The translations under genes were made by a program, and so were the position numbers. Shown here in pieces: positions 7,098 to 14,200 of a stretch of 18,864 nucleotides of DNA (positions are counted from its first letter, which is position 1; each line of letters opens with the position of its first letter). Source of the DNA: Desulfuromonas sp. SDB (GTDB lineage: Bacteria > SDB-A). The notes under the pieces are model-generated. The model did no database searches and was not told where the DNA came from. It worked only from the letters and a program-made list of their open reading frames with translations. The stretch covers positions 1-18,864 of the forward strand of contig LKUE01000239.1 of the NCBI GenBank assembly GCA_001412365.1, in the 5' to 3' direction.

Positions 7098-8654
7098 TTA
7101 CTTTTCAGGATGGGATACCTTGAAATTCATTAACCGGGCTAGGATGAGATAAAAAGGCAAATAGGTTGCTGAAACCACGACAACTATGAGCAAACTCTGG
7201 ATTAATTTAAGTTCGGATGGTTCGAATAATTGAAGCCAGGGTATATAAATTATTACCGGCAACAAAGTAGCCATGATAACTTTAAACAATCCTTCCCACA
7301 GCAATTTAAAGGGGAGCGGAGAAAATTTAACATGAAAGGTTAATACCAGTAAAACCGCTCCGAATATACTGGCAATAGAAACAGCTAAAGATAATCCGTT
7401 AATTCCCATTGACCGGGTCAGCAGAAAAACAGCAATAATATTGATTATGCTGGAAATAAAACTTATGATTACCGGGGATTTGGTATCTTTAAGGGAGAAG
7501 AAAATATTAGCCATTATCTTGGTAGAAGAAGCTCCAATTATCCCGATTAAGAACCACCCTAATATCGCTCCGGTGGCTACGGTATCTCCAGGTAAAAATG
7601 CCCGGTGCTGAAAAATTATTCTGACAATATGAAATCTTAATAGCCACATCAGGCAGCAAACCGGAAAAACAAAGAACATGGCTAAGCGGAGAGTTTTAAT
7701 TAAAATGGAGCAGACTAAATCAGTTCTGCGGGATGAAGCATATCTAGCTGCTTCAGGAAGGGTTACCGTTGCCAAGGATACTCCGATTATACCTAGAGGA
7801 AAAGACATTAACCGGAAGGCGTAGGAATAATGTGAAACTGATCCTTCTCCCATATGGGTTGCCACTGCTTGATTTATGGCTACATTGATCCGGGTAGCCA
7901 CATAACCCAGTGCCACCGGAATAAATAGCATTAGTACTTTTTTCAGATGAGGAGAATTGAGATTAAAGGTCCACCGGTATCGGAACCCTTCCCGGTAAAG
8001 AGTGGGAATCATAAATAAAAATTCTGCCACTGCCCCCAGTACAATTCCCAATCCCAAGGCGTAAGAAGTTTCCAATCCTCTGGATCTATAAAAATTAAAG
8101 CCTATCCAGGTAATTCCGATGGTAACCAGATTCCACATAGCCGGGGCTAATCCAGTTATAGGATAATGGCGATAATAATTGAGAATTCCCATAACCAAAG
8201 AAATCAATGAGGATAGAACTAAAATAGGAAAAAGCATTCGAACTAATTTAACTGTCAGCATTTGCTTTTCAAAGCTGTATCCCCCCGCAAGAATTTTCAC
8301 AATTCCCGGAGCAAACAAAATCAATAAGATCATTAAAATAAAAGATAAAACTAAAAGTATGTTAAATAAATTCAGTGCAAAACTTAAAGCGCATTGTTTG
8401 CCTTTGGATTTATGCAGATCGGAAAATACCGGAATAAATGCTGCATTCATCGTTCCTTCGGATATAAATTCCAGAATTAAACCTGGTATGATATATGCTG
8501 TCCTGAATGCATCCATACCCGCTGATGCGCCGAATAAGGTTGCATATATAATTTCCCTGACTAATCCCATAATCCTGCTGACCAGTACACCAAAAGAAAA
8601 TCCACTGGCTAACTTGACTAAGGATTTGGCAGTTGCGGTTTTAGTTTCTTTCAT
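7098..8654 (-). CDS. murJ: Lipid II flippase MurJ (MviN family)
   Basis: A 518-residue polytopic inner-membrane protein of the MOP exporter superfamily that moves lipid II to the periplasmic face for peptidoglycan synthesis. The N-terminal signature SRIMGLVRE with Arg27 and Arg33, then GMDAFRTAY with Asp48, and EGTMNAAFIPVF with Glu66 correspond to the essential residues of the E. coli central cavity. YSYAFRLMSFPLGIIGVSLA and the LPEAARYA segment follow, with about 14 hydrophobic spans in all. The length is normal for the family. The start has no clear Shine-Dalgarno site. The gene is divergent from the MBL operon across a 271-bp spacer and ends 1 nt from mnmE. Confidence 0.95.
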   Translation of the reverse strand: MKETKTATAKSLVKLASGFSFGVLVSRIMGLVREIIYATLFGASAGMDAFRTAYIIPGLILEFISEGTMNAAFIPVFSDLHKSKGKQCALSFALNLFNILLVLSFILMILLILFAPGIVKILAGGYSFEKQMLTVKLVRMLFPILVLSSLISLVMGILNYYRHYPITGLAPAMWNLVTIGITWIGFNFYRSRGLETSYALGLGIVLGAVAEFLFMIPTLYREGFRYRWTFNLNSPHLKKVLMLFIPVALGYVATRINVAINQAVATHMGEGSVSHYSYAFRLMSFPLGIIGVSLATVTLPEAARYASSRRTDLVCSILIKTLRLAMFFVFPVCCLMWLLRFHIVRIIFQHRAFLPGDTVATGAILGWFLIGIIGASSTKIMANIFFSLKDTKSPVIISFISSIINIIAVFLLTRSMGINGLSLAVSIASIFGAVLLVLTFHVKFSPLPFKLLWEGLFKVIMATLLPVIIYIPWLQLFEPSELKLIQSLLIVVVVSATYLPFYLILARLMNFKVSHPEK

Positions 8655-8824
8655 AGTTATTTACTTTAAAAAAAGATAACAGAAAATGTTTAATTTCAGA
8701 AGATATAATAATATCAGCACAACCAGACAAGTACATTTGAAATATTACCTTAAGCAGCATAATTTTAATTTACCGGAAAAGATCTCTAAAAATATACCGA
8801 ATATCAACTTATTGCTTAATTTTA

Positions 8825-8852
8825 TTGACATATTATGATAAATAAATATTAT
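8825..8852 (+). promoter_or_regulatory. Probable sigma-70 promoter of the MBL-Xer-coiled-coil operon
   Basis: TTGACA at 8825-8830, a 16-bp spacer and TATTAT at 8847-8852 (5 of 6 to consensus) precede the TTG start at 8926. The implied leader is about 67 nt. The spacer and -10 overlap a 12-bp direct repeat, so the promoter could be under repression or autoregulation. A reversed TTGACA (TGTCAA on this strand, 8863-8868) lies downstream, but no convincing -10 for murJ pairs with it. The rest of the 271-bp murJ-MBL spacer is AT-rich, with no other recognisable structure. Confidence 0.65.
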
Positions 8853-8858
8853 GTTAAA
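8831..8858 (+). repeat. 12-bp direct repeat, period 16, in the divergent spacer; possible operator or Xer-arm-like site
   Basis: TATTATGATAAA at 8831-8842 and TATTATGTTAAA at 8847-8858 differ at one position and start 16 bp apart. The right copy with its next base contains TTATGTTAAAT, identical to the XerD-binding arm of E. coli dif as I recall it. The left copy contains TTATGATAAAT. The arms are direct rather than inverted, unlike a canonical dif. In so AT-rich a spacer the match could be chance. The repeat overlaps the -10 of the operon that encodes the Xer recombinase. Confidence 0.5.
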
Positions 8859-8913
8859 TAGCTGTCAAGACGGTTATTTTTGCTTAAGAAGCTGTTTATA
8901 TTAATATCTCATT

Positions 8914-8920
8914 AAAGGAG
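8914..8920 (+). promoter_or_regulatory. Shine-Dalgarno site that fixes a TTG start
   Basis: AAAGGAG lies 5 nt before TTG 8926. No ATG is available in frame nearby, and the protein aligns with its family from this codon (MKYKSLGAVREVTGS), so TTG is the start. Confidence 0.85.
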
Positions 8921-8925
8921 TTGGT

Positions 8926-10308
8926 TTGAAGTATAAATCACTTGGAGCAGTGAGAGAAGTCACTGGCTCTATGCACCTACTGATATCTGAACAAGGAAGC
9001 AAATTATTACTGGATTGTGGAATGTTTCAGGGAAAACGGAGTGAAGCTGAACAGAAAAACAGGAATCCGAAAATAAATCCCAAAGATGTTGATGCTATAA
9101 TTATTTCTCACGCCCACTTAGACCATTGTGGCTTAGCTCCCCTGCTGGTTAAAAAAGGTTTTACCGGACCGATATATGTAACCCCCGCTACTGCTGAATT
9201 GATGCAGTATATTCTTGCGGACAGCGCTTATCTTCAGCAAAAAGACGCTGAATATATCAATAAGAAGAGAAAAAAGGGTGAACCGAAAGTGGAAGTACTT
9301 TACTCTCAGCAAGATGTGGAAACCACTTTGGGATTATTAAATATTAAAAATTTCAACTCCGAATTTGAAATCAGCGGGGGCTTCAACGCAACCTTTTACC
9401 GAGCAGGACATATCCTGGGATCAGCATTGGTGGAGGTTAAAGAATCTGGTAAGACCCTTTTATTTACCGGAGATTTAGGGAGGAAAAACGCTCCCCTCCT
9501 TCAAGATCCTGAAGACCTGTCCAACCATAAAATCAATTACCTCTTAACTGAAAGTACTTACGGAGGTCGCATCCATCATGATTTCACCCAAGGCAGACAA
9601 AGGATTTCCCAGGCAATTAATAAAATTGATCAAACCAAAGGCAAGTTGATAATTCCTGCATTTTCTTTAGGCAGGACTCAGGAAATAGTTTACTCCATAC
9701 ATCAGTTAAGAGTGGATAAAAAAATTCCTCAAAATATCGAAGTATTTGTGGACAGCCCTCTTTCTGTTAATGTCACTGAGATATTTAGACAGCATTTTTA
9801 TGAACTTGATGAGGAAACCCAGGAATTGATGAGAAAAGATGGTGATCCCCTTGGTTTTGGCACTTTGAAATACACCAAAAGCGTTGAGGAATCAAAGGCA
9901 CTTAATACAAAAGAAGGTCCTTTTGTAGTGATTTCTGCCAGCGGGATGTGTGAAGGAGGAAGAATTGTACATCATCTGAAAAATTCTATTTCTGACAGCA
10001 AAAACATAATTTTAATTGTCAGTTTTCAAGCTCAGCATACACTGGGACGGAGAATTGCAGAAGGTAATAATGAAATAAAAATATTTGGTGAAAAATACAG
10101 GGTAGCCGCAGAAGTTTTAACTAACAATGAATGGAGTGCTCACGCAGATTCAAATGAATTAGTTAAATTTGCAACCTCAGTAAATCCTGATCAGACCTTC
10201 TTAGTTCATGGTGAAATGGAACAAATGGAAATGTTGAAAAATCGCCTGCAAGATAATGATCTAAGTGTTACCATCCCTGATCTTGAGGATTCAATTCGGC
10301 AGTTATAA
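8926..10308 (+). CDS. MBL-fold/beta-CASP RNA-processing-type hydrolase (YSH1/CPSF-like, COG1236 group)
   Basis: A 460-residue metallo-beta-lactamase fold protein with an inserted beta-CASP domain and an RNA-specificity segment. This group includes exo- and endoribonucleases. Metal-site residues are Asp30 (LLLDCG), HAHLDHCG (62-69), His162 (AGHILGSA) and Asp183 (TGDLGR). Beta-CASP motif A is Glu209 (TESTYGG), motif B is the His349-His350 pair in SASGMCEGGRIVHHL, and motif C is His406 (WSAHAD); VHGE (428-430) provides the last metal ligand. All catalytic residues are therefore present. It starts with TTG behind a strong Shine-Dalgarno and is the first gene of the five-gene run, 14 nt before xer. 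The exact RNA substrate cannot be predicted; RNase J is less likely because its C-terminal domain is absent. Confidence 0.9.
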   Translation: MKYKSLGAVREVTGSMHLLISEQGSKLLLDCGMFQGKRSEAEQKNRNPKINPKDVDAIIISHAHLDHCGLAPLLVKKGFTGPIYVTPATAELMQYILADSAYLQQKDAEYINKKRKKGEPKVEVLYSQQDVETTLGLLNIKNFNSEFEISGGFNATFYRAGHILGSALVEVKESGKTLLFTGDLGRKNAPLLQDPEDLSNHKINYLLTESTYGGRIHHDFTQGRQRISQAINKIDQTKGKLIIPAFSLGRTQEIVYSIHQLRVDKKIPQNIEVFVDSPLSVNVTEIFRQHFYELDEETQELMRKDGDPLGFGTLKYTKSVEESKALNTKEGPFVVISASGMCEGGRIVHHLKNSISDSKNIILIVSFQAQHTLGRRIAEGNNEIKIFGEKYRVAAEVLTNNEWSAHADSNELVKFATSVNPDQTFLVHGEMEQMEMLKNRLQDNDLSVTIPDLEDSIRQL

Positions 10309-10322
10309 CAAAGGAGATCAGT

Positions 10323-11243
10323 GTGGAATATTTTAAAAAAGAGTGGGAAATTGTATGTGATCACTTTATTAAATTTTTAATTTTTGAAAAAGGAGCCAGT
10401 CCCAATACCCTCAGCGCTTATAAAAATGATGTTAAGCAGCTGTATAATTTTTGTTTGGAAGAAAAGATCACTCCATTGCAGGTCACTGAAGATGTTATTA
10501 AAAAATTTGTGAAACAGCTATCCAAGGCTGGATTGAAAAGAACCTCTCTTAGTAGAAAGGTGTCCTCCATTCACCATTTTTTCGATTTTCTTAAGCGGAG
10601 TGGTAAAATAGATAAAAATCCGGTTTCGGACATGGTAATTCCCCGCAGTAAAAGACCTCTGCCCAAACCATTAACCGTGGAAGAAGTGGAGATGGTTTTA
10701 AAGTGCGTGGGCAACAGTACTCCTGAAGAAATAAGGGATCGAGCAATTTTTGAACTTATATATTCATCAGGTCTGAGAGTATCAGAAGTATGTGAAATGA
10801 AATTTTCTTCAATTCTGTGGGATGAGGGATTGATTAGAATTATCGGAAAAGGAAATAAAGAGCGTATTGTTCCGGTGGGAAAACCGGCATTGAAGGCAAT
10901 TAAGGATTATCTGGAGGAAGCCCGGGAGAAGTTGCTGAAAGATAAAAAAGATATTGATATTGTATTTTTAAGTTCTCGGGGAAGACCTATATCTCGACAG
11001 ATGATTTGGATTAGGTTAAAACGGGCTGCCCGTAAAGCTTGTATTGAGAAAGAAATTCATCCTCATACCTTAAGACATTCTTTTGCCACTCATTTGCTTC
11101 AGGGAGGGGCAGATCTTCGAGCAGTTCAGGATTTATTAGGTCATTCTTCAATTAGTACAACTCAAATCTATACGGAATTAGATAAAGAGACAATAAAAGA
11201 GGTTGTTAAAATGTATCACCCCAGGGAGAGAATGGTTGTCTGA
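10323..11243 (+). CDS. xerD: Tyrosine recombinase XerC/XerD family
   Basis: A 306-residue tyrosine recombinase of Xer size. The N-terminal SAM-like core-binding domain (about 10-100) has FEKGASPNTLSAYKNDV and a LSRKVSSIHHFF helix. The catalytic domain carries Arg152 (SSGLRVSE), Lys176 (IIGKGNKER), His248 and Arg251 (HTLRH), His274 (LLGHSSISTT) and nucleophile Tyr283 (QIYT), so the active site is complete. The MYHPR end resembles XerD more than XerC, but a single-recombinase system (XerA/XerH-like) is equally possible since no partner is visible. It would resolve chromosome dimers at dif, or act on mobile or phase-variable DNA. The GTG start has AAGGAG at 10311-10316. Its last 8 nt overlap the giant coiled-coil gene. 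Confidence 0.9.
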   Translation: MEYFKKEWEIVCDHFIKFLIFEKGASPNTLSAYKNDVKQLYNFCLEEKITPLQVTEDVIKKFVKQLSKAGLKRTSLSRKVSSIHHFFDFLKRSGKIDKNPVSDMVIPRSKRPLPKPLTVEEVEMVLKCVGNSTPEEIRDRAIFELIYSSGLRVSEVCEMKFSSILWDEGLIRIIGKGNKERIVPVGKPALKAIKDYLEEAREKLLKDKKDIDIVFLSSRGRPISRQMIWIRLKRAARKACIEKEIHPHTLRHSFATHLLQGGADLRAVQDLLGHSSISTTQIYTELDKETIKEVVKMYHPRERMVV

Positions 11244-14200
11244 TAAAGATAAATCAAATTCATCAGATAGTGATTTTGAATCATTAGCTGAAGAGATGTC
11301 TTCTTCTTTACTGGAAGGATTTGAGGAAGCTGCCCGGAATGAAGTTCTTAAAGAACAGAATCAAAAACTTCAGCAGGAGATAGATGAATTAAATCTATCT
11401 CGAGATGATCTGATTAATGAAATTGAAAAATTAGAAAATTCCAGAAAGGATCTGGAAAAAGGTATAAATAAGTTAAACAAAAAAATTGATAACTTCGATC
11501 AGAAAAAACAGGAACTAGCCGACATCAATGATAAAATTGAAGAATTAAAAAAAGTTAAAGGGGATTTTTCATCACAAGTTCAATCTTTAGAACAAAGAAA
11601 ACAGCAAATTTTATCGGAAATTGAAGAATCTGAAAAAGAATATAATTCCCTTACCCAAGAACATCAGCAGGTAAGTTCTGATTTATCGGAACTTGAAGAA
11701 AAAATGGATCAATATTCCACTAAAATGATTGATCTGACCAATACAATAAGGGAAAAACAAGCGGATATTGAAGATAAAGCTACAGAATTGGAAGATTTAC
11801 AGGCAAATATTGCCGCTTTGCAGATTGATTCAGCTGGACTTGAAGATGAATTGGAAAACAAAAAAGCGGAAAAGCAGGAAATTGAATCATTGGTGGGCAG
11901 ACTAACTGATCAGAAAAATCAGCTGGAGTCAGCTATTTCTGAAAGTGAAAATCAGATAAGACAATTGGAAAGCTCTAAACAGCAGATTTCTGAAGAAATT
12001 GAAGAGATAAATGGAAGTTACCAGGCGGAGAAAGAAAAGTTAGATGAACTTAGAGAGTTAAAACAAGAATTAGAACAGGACATTGAAAGTTTAATTAGTC
12101 ATCAACAGGAAGTATCTGACACCGTTGAATACTTGAATATGGAGATAAGTGCTAAAAACCAGGAAAAAGATGAACTGGATGAGATTATCGTTAAATTAAA
12201 ACAGGAAAAAGATGAAAAAAATACGGAACTGCAAGAAACTTTTGACCAAATTGAAGGTTTAAAAATTGAAATTAGCCAGCTTCAGGAGCAACAGCAGCTC
12301 TTAAATGAAAATATCGGAGAACTGAAAAATAAAATTCGAGAAGATGAGGAAGAGAAGAGAAAGCAGCAAAGTGCTAGAGAAAAAATTGAACAGGAAATTA
12401 CACAGTTAACTGAACAGAGAGATGAGTTAAGAAACCAGGTACTGTCCATCCAGGATCAACTTCACCTTGAACAGGAAAATTATGAAGTTAAGCTTTCTGA
12501 TTACCAAAGCGAACTTCTGCAACAGGAATTAAGAATTGAAGAACAAAAAACTGATTTGCAGAGAATGGATACGGAAAAGGAAGGATTGGATAATGCGATT
12601 ACTGAACTGTCGGTTAAAATTGAAGAATATAAATTAGAAAATTCAAATCTCGAGCAGATAAAACAGGAGTTAGAACAAAATATTGCCCAATCAGAACAGT
12701 TAATTAGAGAACATCAAGATTCCATAAGATCTATGGATACCAGTATTACCAATCTACAACAACAGATAACTGATAAAACTGAAGAATTGGGCGGATTAAA
12801 TAGCAGCTTAAGTAAATTAAGAGATGAATTTGACCGGGAACAATCTGAAAACCAGCACAAAATATCTTCACTGCAAAGTGAAATTATGCAGCTGGAAATG
12901 AAAGTTACCGAAGATAATGCGGCAATTGATGATTTACAGGAGAAAAAGGAGCAATTGATTGAACAAGTAGATCATCTAACTAGCCAATCTGAAGAACTCA
13001 CTACAACTAAACAGGATTTAACTGAACAAATTGAGAATTTTCAACAAAAAATTGAACAGCTTTCCCAAAACAAAGATGAACTTGAACAGCAGATATACCA
13101 ACACCAGGAAAATATTGAAAATATGCAATCCACCATTCAGCAGAAAAATCAGGAAGCTGAAGATTTAGATAAACAAATTGAAGAAACTCAAAAATCATTA
13201 CAACAAAATCAGGAAAATTCTGAAAAAACAATTGCTGCCCTGCAAAGTGATATCCTCCAGTTGGAGATGAAACAGCAGGAAATAGAAGATTATATTGGTA
13301 AGATTGAACAGGAAAAAGAATCTCTGGAAAACCAATATGAAAACAGAAGTCAGGAACTGGAAAAATTAAACCAGGAAATAAAAGATCAGCAAAATGAAAT
13401 TGAGTTATTAAACCAGAATTATTCTGAAGTTGACCGGAAAAAACAAGATCTGGAATCTGAAATCAGTATTTATCAGCAGGAAATTGAGAACTATAACCGG
13501 ACTATTGAAAACCAAAATGAAGAAATTAAAAACCAACAGGAAAAGCTTGAGAATTTAAAACAGGAAATTGAAACAGAAAAAATAAATTCAGAACAGATGA
13601 TATCCCTTTATCATGCTGAAATTGAACAATTAGAACAAAGTATCCAACAACACAGCCAATCAATTGAACATCTGACTGTAAACAAACAGGATCTGGAAGC
13701 CAGTATAGATGAGCTTAAGGGAGTGGAACAGGATTTACTGGCTAAGAAAGATGAGTTTGAAAAAACCGAACAAGATTTAAATTTGCTTAACAGCGAATTA
13801 TCCGCAAAACAAGCGGAACTGCAGCAGTTGGTGGATAATTTTAAACAGGAAAAGGAAGACACTGAACAACAAATATCTGCATATCAGAGTGAAATACTTC
13901 AACTGGAAATGAAAATTGAAGAAGAAAAAGCAAATTTAGATGAGCTGTTAAATCAACAGAAAAAAATCGAGGAAAATATAAATTCTCTCCAGGGGGTAGA
14001 ACAGAAACTAACTCAAGCTCAACAGGACTATTCAGAACTAAACGATCAAATTGAAATAAAAAAATCAATAGAACATGAATTATCTCAAAAAATTGACGAA
14101 TTGGAAAATAGTCTAAAACAAGAACAGCAGCAGTATTCTAATGCTATTGAACAGTATCAGATGGAAGTAGCTCAGCTGGATACGGTTAAACAAGAATTAG

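Noticed and set aside
8179-8679. Plus-strand ORF of 166 codons antisense to murJ
   Set aside because: Shadow of the murJ membrane segments; no ribosome site and no recognisable motif, whereas murJ is a full-length family match.
8863-8868. Reversed TTGACA as a -35 element for murJ
   Set aside because: No acceptable -10 hexamer at 16-18 bp on the minus strand; the best candidates match only 3 of 6 bases.
13007-14068. Minus-strand ORFs inside the giant coiled-coil gene
   Set aside because: They are Phe/Ser/Cys-rich antisense readings of Glu/Lys/Gln codons, without Shine-Dalgarno sites or family motifs.
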